The notes under the pieces are model-generated. The model had not been told where the DNA came from, did not search any database, and worked only from the letters and a program-made list of their open reading frames with translations. 39,307 nucleotides of DNA, taken from assembly GCA_002843155.1 (NCBI GenBank), contig PGZD01000022.1, forward strand, positions 1 through 39,307, read 5' to 3'. Shown piece by piece: positions 8,912 through 15,116 of the stretch. Origin of the DNA: Gammaproteobacteria bacterium HGW-Gammaproteobacteria-3 (lineage in GTDB: Bacteria > Pseudomonadota > Gammaproteobacteria > Methylococcales > Methylomonadaceae). Position numbers and translations under genes: made by a program. Position 1 is the stretch's first letter; every line of letters starts with the position of its first letter.

Positions 8912-9862
8912 TTAATGCAGCTCTCCAGTAAACCAGGCCACCGTTTTTTCGATCTCTGATTCCATTGAAAAAGGCGGCTTCCATCCTAAAAGATCGCCAG
9001 CCTTTTGGCTATCGACGGTCAAGGAACCGCACAAACGCTCCACCTCTAGCCGTCTGCCGCATAACATCCCCATTACATACAAGCCTTGTGTCGGCACTGC
9101 CGGCAAGCGAGGTTTACGCTTCATGGCCTTAGCCATTATTCTTATCAAATCGGGCGTGGCAAGGGCGCTTTCATCGGCCACCAGAAATACTTCACCTGAG
9201 GCTTCAGGGTGATCGATACAGACTTTTATGAAATCGCACAAATTATCCAAACCTATCATGCTGCGCGCATTTTCGACCTTGGCAAAAGGCAGCGGAAACC
9301 CCGAGTGCACCCAGCGCAACAGCCGCAAAAAATTCCCCTTCACGCCCGGCCCATAAACCAGGGGTGGCCGAACAATAACTATTTCCAGGCCGGTATCGGC
9401 GCTGATTGTCGTCAACGCCTGCTCCGCCTCCCATTTAGAAAGTGCGTAAGCATCCTGCGGCTTGGGCTTGTCATCATCCGAATAGGCTTTATCGGATTGC
9501 TCCCCATTCACCTTTATGGTGCTCAGGTAAATAAAGCGCCTGACACCTTGAGCCGCGCATTGCCGTGCCAGATTTTCGGTAGCCATCCTGTTGACTTGCC
9601 GGAACGCGGACAAGGCATCGGGCGCTGTTTCTTTCAGCACATGCACACGCGCCGCCAGATGAATGACCACATCCACACCATGCAACGCTTGCCTCCACTG
9701 CGTCCCGACATCAATGTCGCCTACTGCAAAGCAGGGTAGATGTTGCGAATGAGCCGTGTTGCTGCGTACCGAGCCTACCACATCGAAACCACTGACCAGC
9801 AAATGCCGAGATAAGGCTTCACCCACAAAACCATTAACGCCGGTTATCAATATTCGAGTCAT
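8912..9862 (-). CDS. NAD-dependent sugar epimerase/reductase (extended SDR family)
   Basis: A 316-residue extended short-chain dehydrogenase. It has the nucleotide-binding GVNGFVG at residues 8-14, the active-site serine/threonine in YLSTIKVNG (114-115) and the catalytic YALSK (Tyr139, Lys143). The VRPPLVYGPG motif and the C-terminal region resemble UDP-sugar 4-epimerase or 4-ketoreductase proteins of the WbpV type used in O-antigen or exopolysaccharide synthesis. The partner usual for WbpV, a WecA-like glycosyltransferase, is not adjacent, so the exact sugar is unknown. The ATG at 9862 places the Rossmann motif at the very N-terminus, which supports the start. Confidence 0.85.
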   Translation of the reverse strand: MTRILITGVNGFVGEALSRHLLVSGFDVVGSVRSNTAHSQHLPCFAVGDIDVGTQWRQALHGVDVVIHLAARVHVLKETAPDALSAFRQVNRMATENLARQCAAQGVRRFIYLSTIKVNGEQSDKAYSDDDKPKPQDAYALSKWEAEQALTTISADTGLEIVIVRPPLVYGPGVKGNFLRLLRWVHSGFPLPFAKVENARSMIGLDNLCDFIKVCIDHPEASGEVFLVADESALATPDLIRIMAKAMKRKPRLPAVPTQGLYVMGMLCGRRLEVERLCGSLTVDSQKAGDLLGWKPPFSMESEIEKTVAWFTGELH

Positions 9863-10169
9863 TTCTTGTTCCTGATGCTTTTAGCAAGCCCAATGACAGA
9901 TCGATCCTGTAAAAATTTTATTATACTCCGCCTGATCATGTTTGGGGTGAAGCTATTCTGGTCGATACAAGCAAAAAGGTAAGCATTAATCGGGCAGGCA
10001 AAAAACGCTGACCTCCCTGCCGGACTAATTTATAATAGAGCTGTAGCCCGATGAATCGTCCTTGCCTAGCACCTTAATTCCATAGATCATTGGCTATAAT
10101 TCAAAATATAGCTGATTCAGGTGCAAGGCTTACCCACGCACTCAACAACATCGGCGGACAGGTAACAAT
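9863..10169. other. Divergent intergenic region holding repeat copy A
   Basis: A 307-base space between two divergently oriented genes. It contains palindromic element copy A (10057-10126). I see no coding sequence in it. An AT-rich stretch near 9915-9925 (TTTTATTATAC) is a possible promoter area for the minus-strand epimerase. Confidence 0.5.
10057..10126 (+). repeat. Palindromic repeat family, copy A (degenerate)
   Basis: The outer arms GCACCT (10069-10074) and AGGTGC (10119-10124) enclose a spacer and an inner hairpin, GCTATA (10093-10098) and TATAGC (10107-10112), with loop ATTCAAAA. It shares outer arms, spacer (CCATAGATCATT) and inner loop with copies near 14.1 and 14.8 kb. The arms are more decayed here than in the other two. 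Confidence 0.75.
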
Positions 10170-10544
10170 ATGCCATTAGTACAAGAAGATATAGACCTGG
10201 TTCAGCATTTGATCAAACAAGCCATGGCCGATGTGCCTGAAGTTCGTAATGTCAATGTGCGTTATGAGCTGGATTTGCGCGAGCGTACCATTCGTGTTGA
10301 AGAAGAACTCAAACATCAGCGCGAACTTATGCTTGAAGGCTTCAAACAGATGGACAAGCGCTTTGAGCAGGTGGACAAACGCTTTGAACAGATTCAAATT
10401 GATATGGATAAGCGTTTTGAGCAGATGCGTGTGGAAATGAATCAGCGTTTTGAAGGAATGGTGCGCAGACTTGACCGGTTTATGTTTTGGTCGCTTGGTC
10501 TTACAGTTTCCAGTGCCATATTTGTGGTCACTTATTTAAAATAA
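10170..10544 (+). CDS. Small coiled-coil protein with C-terminal membrane anchor
   Basis: A 124-residue protein of unknown function. The middle (about 35-105) is a charged helix with near-repeats of (M/V)DKRFEQ and (M)NQRFEGM, strongly predicting a coiled coil. The last 20 residues (FWSLGLTVSSAIFVVTYLK) form one membrane helix with the terminus just beyond. This makes a tail-anchored rod. Similar short DKRFE-repeat proteins are common in bacteria without an assigned role. A weak AGG ribosome site is at 10159-10161. Repeat copy A lies directly upstream. It faces trmB convergently, so it is a single-gene unit. Confidence 0.7.
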   Translation: MPLVQEDIDLVQHLIKQAMADVPEVRNVNVRYELDLRERTIRVEEELKHQRELMLEGFKQMDKRFEQVDKRFEQIQIDMDKRFEQMRVEMNQRFEGMVRRLDRFMFWSLGLTVSSAIFVVTYLK

Positions 10545-10606
10545 ACCCTCTCTTCCTTGTCATTAGAGCCATTAAAATGACAAAAAAATTTTTCGTTAAA
10601 GATATT

Positions 10607-11320
10607 TCACTCATGCTGCAAGCGCGTGCCTTGAACTTTGGTAACGATCAAATCCCAGATGCCATGACCCAACCGTACGCCTCTGTTTTCGAACTTGGTC
10701 AGCGGACGGTAGCTTGGGCGTGCGCAAAAATCACCAGTGGCGCTGACATTCACCAAACCTTCGGTTGCCGATACTACCTGCAACATTTGTTCAGCGTAAT
10801 GCTGCCAATCCGTGGCTGCGTGAAAATAACCGCCATTCTTTAATTTTCGTGTCACCAACGCTACAAATTCGACCTGGACAATGCGTCTTTTATGATGCCG
10901 TTTTTTAGGCCAGGGATCGGGAAAAAACAAATGCACCCCCGCCAGACTGTTATCGGCAATGCTTCGCTCCAGGATTTCCAGTGCGTCGTGACAATAAATT
11001 CTGACATTGGTCAGGCCTCGACGCTCCAGCTCCAGTATAAGATGGCCGACGCCGGGACGATGGACTTCAATGCCGATATAATTCAGCTTGGGATTGGCCT
11101 CGGCCATTTGCGCCAGACTGTCGCCATTGCCAAAGCCAATTTCGACAATCGTTGGCGCGATGCGGCCAAATACTTCGCTGAATTCATAATCTGTTTGCGC
11201 ATCCAGGCAATAATCACCCCAATGTTTTTCCAGCGCCTGTTGTTGGCCGGGTGTTACCCTGCCCTGACGGCGAATGAAGCTGCGGATTTTTCGGGTCTGG
11301 CTGGCTTCGGAAAAAGTCAT
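10607..11320 (-). CDS. trmB: tRNA (guanine-N7)-methyltransferase
   Basis: TrmB makes m7G46 in the tRNA variable loop using S-adenosylmethionine. The SAM-binding motif is VEIGFGNGDS, and the family signature FFPDPWPKKRHHKRR is intact. The frame is open upstream to 11452, but the family normally begins just before KIRSFIRRQGR. I therefore choose the ATG at 11320, giving 237 residues (E. coli TrmB has 239) and removing a 92-base overlap with the ThiS-ThiG gene. It is 40 bases behind that gene and probably in the same transcript. Confidence 0.95.
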   Translation of the reverse strand: MTFSEASQTRKIRSFIRRQGRVTPGQQQALEKHWGDYCLDAQTDYEFSEVFGRIAPTIVEIGFGNGDSLAQMAEANPKLNYIGIEVHRPGVGHLILELERRGLTNVRIYCHDALEILERSIADNSLAGVHLFFPDPWPKKRHHKRRIVQVEFVALVTRKLKNGGYFHAATDWQHYAEQMLQVVSATEGLVNVSATGDFCARPSYRPLTKFENRGVRLGHGIWDLIVTKVQGTRLQHE

Positions 11321-11360
11321 TGGCGGCTTGGTGTCACAGTTGGACAACCTATTGTTATAC

Positions 11361-12338
11361 TCACAAAAACAAACCGTCGATGGGTGATGACGCCGAAGCA
11401 AAGCGTTTTCGGGGCATACGCCCGGCCAAAAAGGCCGCGCGGCCCGCTTCAATGCCTTGTTTCATCGCCCGGGCCATAAGCACCGGGTTTTTCGCCTCGG
11501 CTATCGCGGTATTCATCAAAACACCCGCACAACCGAGCTCCATGGCAATGGCGGCGTCGGATGCAGTACCGACACCGGCATCCACCAGAATCGGCACTTT
11601 GGCGTTTTCAACAATGGTCAGTATATTGTAGGGATTGCGTATGCCAAGCCCGGAACCTATGGGCGCCGCCAGCGGCATGACCGCGATACAGCCGATTTCT
11701 TCCAGGCGTTTGGCGGCTATGGGGTCGTCATTGGTGTAAACCATGACATCAAAACCTTCTTTGACCAGTAATTCGGCCGCGATATAGGTTTCCGCTACGT
11801 CCGGAAACAAAGTTTTCCGGTCGGCCAGCACTTCCAGCTTGACCAGTTTATGGCCGCCCAGCAATTCTCTCGCCAGACGGCAGGTTCTGATGGCGTCATC
11901 GGCGCTGAAACAGCCGGCGGTATTGGGCAAAATAGTATATTTATCGGGTGGGATAACATCCAGTAAATTAGGCTCGTCAGGATTTTGGCCGATATTGGTG
12001 CGCCGGATGGCGACGGTGACGATTTCGGCGCCGCTGGCCTCGATGGCCCGCCGGGTTTCTTCCATATCCTTATATTTACCGGTGCCCACCAGGAGTCTTG
12101 AGTGGTAGACCTTGCCTGCAAGTGTAAAACCATCGTCCTGGCCGCCGCCGATGGCATGAACGATTTCCAGGCGGTCGCCTTCTTTTAGTGTCTGCAAGGA
12201 GTGGCGATCGATCGGAAGAATTTCCTTGTTCCATTCCACGGCGATGCGTTTATCGGCCAGGCCCAATAGGGCTGTGACCTGTGCAACCGTAATGTGCTCG
12301 GGAAAATTACGGGATTCACCATTTACATAAATATTCAC
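11361..12338 (-). CDS. thiSG: ThiS-ThiG fusion: sulfur carrier plus thiazole synthase
   Basis: A 325-residue fusion for making the thiazole half of thiamine. Residues 1-66 are a ThiS-type ubiquitin-like sulfur carrier ([10 protein letters not shown] to VHAIGGG). From about residue 70 the protein is a complete ThiG with the GTGKY motif (85-89), PNTAGC and the Schiff-base lysine in VKLEV (Lys167). In free ThiS the C-terminal Gly-Gly is thiocarboxylated; here GGG (64-66) is inside the chain, so sulfur loading needs cleavage or another mechanism. The start is GTG at 12338, 2 bases after the DAHP synthase stop, with GGAG upstream inside that gene, suggesting translational coupling. Such bifunctional proteins are known in other bacteria. 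A JAMM protease gene lies two genes upstream. Confidence 0.95.
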   Translation of the reverse strand: MNIYVNGESRNFPEHITVAQVTALLGLADKRIAVEWNKEILPIDRHSLQTLKEGDRLEIVHAIGGGQDDGFTLAGKVYHSRLLVGTGKYKDMEETRRAIEASGAEIVTVAIRRTNIGQNPDEPNLLDVIPPDKYTILPNTAGCFSADDAIRTCRLARELLGGHKLVKLEVLADRKTLFPDVAETYIAAELLVKEGFDVMVYTNDDPIAAKRLEEIGCIAVMPLAAPIGSGLGIRNPYNILTIVENAKVPILVDAGVGTASDAAIAMELGCAGVLMNTAIAEAKNPVLMARAMKQGIEAGRAAFLAGRMPRKRFASASSPIDGLFL

Positions 12339-12340
12339 GT

Positions 12341-13423
12341 TTAAGCTCCGGCTCGATTCTCAAGCGCCCTGCGTGTCGTTACCGCAGCCGCCATGTCGTT
12401 TAATAATTGCACCGTATCATTCCAGCCCAAACAGGCATCGGTTATACTTTGGCCGTAAACCAGCGGCGTGCCTTCGACAATATCCTGACGACCGGCTTTG
12501 AGATGGCTTTCTATCATAACGCCGATAATTCTTTTATCTCCGCCAGCAATTTGTCCGCCCACGTCCTCGCCCACCAGCATTTGCCGCTGATACTGTTTCA
12601 AACAGTTGGCGTGACTGAAATCAATCATGATATTAGGCCGCAGATGGGCTTGCTCCAATCCTTCCGCTACCTGTTCGACATTGACGGCATCATAATTGGG
12701 TTGACCGTTGCCGCCGCGCAGAATGATATGCGCATCTTCATTGCCTTGGGTCGAAAAAATGGCTGAGTGGCCTTGTTTGGTCACTGACAGGAAATGATGC
12801 GGACTCATGGCCGCGCCGATGGCGTCGATGGCAATTTTAATCGAGCCATCGGTGGCGTTCTTAAAGCCGACGGCGCACGACAAGCCCGACGCCAATTCAC
12901 GATGTACCTGGCTTTCAGTGGTGCGCGCCCCGATTGCGCCCCAGGCAATGAGATCGGAAACATACTGTGGCGTAATCAAATCCAGATATTCCGTTGCCGC
13001 AGGCATACCCAGATTGTTGAGATCCAGCAATAATTCCCGGGCAATGCGCAAACCTTTATTGATGTCGAAGCTGGCGTCGAGATCAGGATCGTTAATCAGA
13101 CCCTTCCAGCCGACTGTGGTTCTGGGTTTTTCAAAATAAACCCGCATTATGATCAGCAAATCATTTTTTAATTCGTCTTTAACGGCTTTCAGGCGTTCGC
13201 CGTATTCCAAAGCGGCTTTGGGATCATGAATCGAACAAGGGCCAACCACGACCAGCAAGCGATCATCCTCCCCGGTTAAAATTCGATGTATATCCGCACG
13301 GCTTTTGAGTACCGTGTCAGCCGCTCGCTCTGAAACAGGCCATTCATCATGAATCGCGACAGGCGCAATGACTTCTTTGATTGCACTGATGCGCAAATCA
13401 TCAGTGTTGTATTTGCTTTGCAT
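12341..13423 (-). CDS. aroG: 3-deoxy-7-phosphoheptulonate (DAHP) synthase, class I
   Basis: Catalyses the first step of aromatic amino-acid synthesis, joining phosphoenolpyruvate and erythrose-4-phosphate. At 360 residues it is close to E. coli AroG (350). Key segments are GPCSIHDP (61-68, metal-binding Cys63), [14 protein letters not shown] (96-109), [16 protein letters not shown] (161-176) and the metal-binding IDFSHAN. It belongs to the AroF/AroG/AroH type; which aromatic amino acid inhibits it cannot be decided by eye, so the symbol is by similarity. Erythrose-4-phosphate comes from the transketolase/transaldolase reactions encoded at the left of the window. It is probably transcribed with thiSG, being 2 bases apart. 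Confidence 0.95.
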   Translation of the reverse strand: MQSKYNTDDLRISAIKEVIAPVAIHDEWPVSERAADTVLKSRADIHRILTGEDDRLLVVVGPCSIHDPKAALEYGERLKAVKDELKNDLLIIMRVYFEKPRTTVGWKGLINDPDLDASFDINKGLRIARELLLDLNNLGMPAATEYLDLITPQYVSDLIAWGAIGARTTESQVHRELASGLSCAVGFKNATDGSIKIAIDAIGAAMSPHHFLSVTKQGHSAIFSTQGNEDAHIILRGGNGQPNYDAVNVEQVAEGLEQAHLRPNIMIDFSHANCLKQYQRQMLVGEDVGGQIAGGDKRIIGVMIESHLKAGRQDIVEGTPLVYGQSITDACLGWNDTVQLLNDMAAAVTTRRALENRAGA

Positions 13424-13536
13424 GGGTCTTTACCAGGCCGTTTTTTATCCGGCGTTATTTTAAATCGGTTATTTTAACCGGTTTTGCCCCTGTTTTGTTA
13501 GTTTTCCAGCACCGCGAGAATAGTCTAAAAATGCGT

Positions 13537-13950
13537 TCAACCCAGGCTCAAAGTAATTTCTTGCGCTTTTTGATCGGCGATACGATAACCGCGCATTTCC
13601 AGCACGCCTTTAGTGTTCAGGGAAATAATCAGCGTCAAAGCTTGCGGATAGGCCGCCAGAGCCAGATCGGTCGGGGAAGGAATGGCGGGCGCGCCCGGAT
13701 GGGAATGGTAAATGGCAAACAACCGTTCACCGCGTTCGCGCATTTGGGAAAAAGCGGTGATTTGTTCCTGTGGATCGAGTTGAAAACGGTTTTCAGGCCG
13801 CTCGGCGCAATTGCTGACCGGATAGCAATGGCAAGGCTCGCCGTCAAGGCTGCCAATCAGTCCGCAGATTTCCAGATGAGGCGACAATTGGGCAAAATGT
13901 AACAGTTGATTGGTTATTTTGCGGGGGATTTGAATAGCAGTTGCAAGCAT
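13537..13950 (-). CDS. JAMM/MPN (Mov34/PAD-1) family metalloprotease
   Basis: A 137-residue single-domain zinc peptidase. The full JAMM signature is present: Glu27 in LEICGLIG, HSHP with His82 and His84, then Ser92 and Asp95 in PSPTD (H-x-H-x7-S-x2-D). Bacterial JAMM enzymes of this size act on ubiquitin-like sulfur carriers: Mec removes cysteine from CysO, and QbsD trims residues after the Gly-Gly of a ThiS-like carrier. It lies on the same strand upstream of DAHP synthase and the ThiS-ThiG fusion, with a 113-base gap before DAHP synthase. Processing of that fusion is an attractive but untested role. The ATG at 13950 is the only sensible start. Confidence 0.88.
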   Translation of the reverse strand: MLATAIQIPRKITNQLLHFAQLSPHLEICGLIGSLDGEPCHCYPVSNCAERPENRFQLDPQEQITAFSQMRERGERLFAIYHSHPGAPAIPSPTDLALAAYPQALTLIISLNTKGVLEMRGYRIADQKAQEITLSLG

Positions 13951-14342
13951 GATCGTTAAAATTTATAAAGTACAAGTGTTAAATTTAGCCGTAATGACCG
14001 CCCTTGTCCATTGTTACACTTTTCGCACTTCAAATTTCGGCAACGCTTTAAGGAGGCGCCGGTTGTGTGGCAAAGGCTTTGTCAGCATGGATGTGGCACA
14101 GAGCCTACATCAACGTCTTCACCCAGCACCTAAATTTCATAGATCCCTGGCCATGATTCAAATTCATGGCTAATTTAGGTGCTGGGTTCACGGCGTCCTT
14201 TGACGGACACCCCGGTGCCGAATTTTAATCTACCATGGGTATACATCCACTTAGATTTTAAAGGTTAAACCAATTAAGCCATTATTCAGGTAATTGTAGT
14301 AAGCTGTAGTCTTTAAATCACTCACCACAAGAGGATATTCGC
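13951..14342. other. Repeat-bearing intergenic region
   Basis: A 392-base gap between the minus-strand JAMM gene and the plus-strand secreted protein. It contains palindromic element copy B (14114-14187), itself inside a larger imperfect inverted repeat with arms TTCGGCA (14036-14042) and TGCCGAA (14216-14222). A 74-codon open frame across it has no protein-like features. The ribosome site AGAGGA (14330-14335) belongs to the next gene. Confidence 0.5.
14114..14187 (+). repeat. Palindromic repeat family, copy B
   Basis: ACCCAGCACCTAAATT (14121-14136) is the exact reverse complement of AATTTAGGTGCTGGGT (14172-14187). Inside is a second perfect hairpin, GCCATGA (14150-14156) and TCATGGC (14164-14170), with a TTCAAAT loop. 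The spacer CATAGATCC lies on the left of the inner hairpin, as in copy A. The 5' flank CGTCTT (14114-14119) is also shared with copy C, read in reverse. Confidence 0.9.
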
Positions 14343-14744
14343 ATGAAATACAACTCTATCGTGTGCAGCTCGCTTCTGTTTATCTCGGCCTCGGTTGCTG
14401 CCGAACCCAGTTTGCTTGAAAGCGCGGCCCAACAAGCGGCAAAAGATGCCGTTACCACTGCCGCACCTGACGCCGTCAAGGGTGTAAATGCGGCAAACCA
14501 GGCTCTGGAAAGCGCCAAAGCGTTAAAAGGGGGCACGGCCAATGCTCCGGCTGCCGTCCAGGAGCAGGCGACACAGCAATTAAAAGCCGTAGCCCAGCAA
14601 GAGATTGAAAATGCCGTACCGGCAGACGTCAAACAACAAGCCGAAGCACTGAAAAGCACTACGGAAACGGCGAATCAACTGAAAGGTCAGTTACAAAATT
14701 TCTCCAATCCTACCGGCTCAGCTACTGAAGCGGTTAAGGAATAA
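14343..14744 (+). CDS. Small secreted Ala-rich protein, unknown function
   Basis: A 133-residue protein I cannot assign to a family. Residues 1-20 form a signal peptide (cut near SVAA-EP). The mature part is rich in Ala, Gln, Glu and Lys with no Cys, and reads as continuous amphipathic helix (repeated AAQQAAK, AANQALESAK, QQAEALKS). This suggests a periplasmic helical or coiled-coil protein. The start ATG has AGAGGA at 14330-14335 with a 7-base spacing. The gene lies between copies B and C of the palindromic element, which are in opposite orientation. It has no partner genes on the same strand. Confidence 0.7.
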   Translation: MKYNSIVCSSLLFISASVAAEPSLLESAAQQAAKDAVTTAAPDAVKGVNAANQALESAKALKGGTANAPAAVQEQATQQLKAVAQQEIENAVPADVKQQAEALKSTTETANQLKGQLQNFSNPTGSATEAVKE

Positions 14745-14784
14745 GCATGAAATAACTTGGGCAACTGATGCTAAGATTTTTGCT

Positions 14785-14855
14785 CAGCACCTAAATTAGC
14801 TATGATTCAAAAGCATAGCTAATGACCTGTGGAATTTAGGTGCTGGGTAAAGACG
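14785..14855 (-). repeat. Palindromic repeat family, copy C (inverted)
   Basis: CAGCACCTAAATT (14785-14797) is the exact reverse complement of AATTTAGGTGCTG (14833-14845). The inner hairpin is AGCTATG (14798-14804) and CATAGCT (14814-14820). The spacer AATGACCTGTGG lies on the right and, reverse-complemented, matches 10 of 12 bases of the copy A spacer. The flank AAGACG (14850-14855) is the complement of the copy B flank. The copy is therefore inverted relative to A and B. Confidence 0.88.
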
Positions 14856-14910
14856 GGCAAAAAGACAAGTCAGTTGCTCAAGTTGTGAAATGCACATTCC
14901 TAAAGACTTA

Positions 14911-15025
14911 GGAGCCTGTCGGACTTAATCGGCAACACATTGATTCGACTGAAGTTTTTAATTTTTGCGTTTTACTCGAATTCCAATAAAATCAATGTCT
15001 TATAGCTTTAAGTCCGACAGACTCC
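14911..15025. mobile_element. MITE-like element with terminal inverted repeats
   Basis: GGAGCCTGTCGGACTTAA (14911-14928) and TTAAGTCCGACAGACTCC (15008-15025) are inverted repeats of 18 bases with one mismatch. They enclose 79 AT-rich bases with no coding capacity. Size and structure fit a miniature inverted-repeat transposable element moved by a transposase elsewhere. I see no clear target-site duplication. Confidence 0.7.
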
Positions 15026-15116
15026 CAGGCTAAACACAAAGCCCCTGAAAAATCGCTGGATTTATTGCGCTGATCTTTCCTTGTCCCGGACTTTTGCCTC
15101 CGGGCAAAGTTGTCCG

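Larger units (their letters stand above)
14745..15116. other. Gene-free region with copy C and a MITE-like element
   Basis: These 372 bases separate the small secreted protein from the 3' end of the minus-strand GGDEF/EAL gene. They hold palindromic copy C (14785-14855) and a 115-base element with 18-base inverted ends (14911-15025). No coding sequence is apparent. Confidence 0.6.

Noticed and set aside
11321-11452. N-terminal extension of trmB
   Set aside because: The 44 extra residues are absent from the family and would overlap thiSG; the ATG at 11320 fits the usual start.
13466-13480. CGGTTA-TTT-TAACCG hairpin between the JAMM gene and aroG
   Set aside because: Six-base AT-rich stem without a T-run on the minus strand; not sufficient to claim a terminator or attenuator.
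13424-13536. Possible TPP riboswitch ahead of the aroG-thiSG unit
   Set aside because: No recognisable THI-box conserved segments (CTGAGA, ACCTGATCTGG-like) in the 113 bases, and thiSG itself starts 2 bases after aroG.
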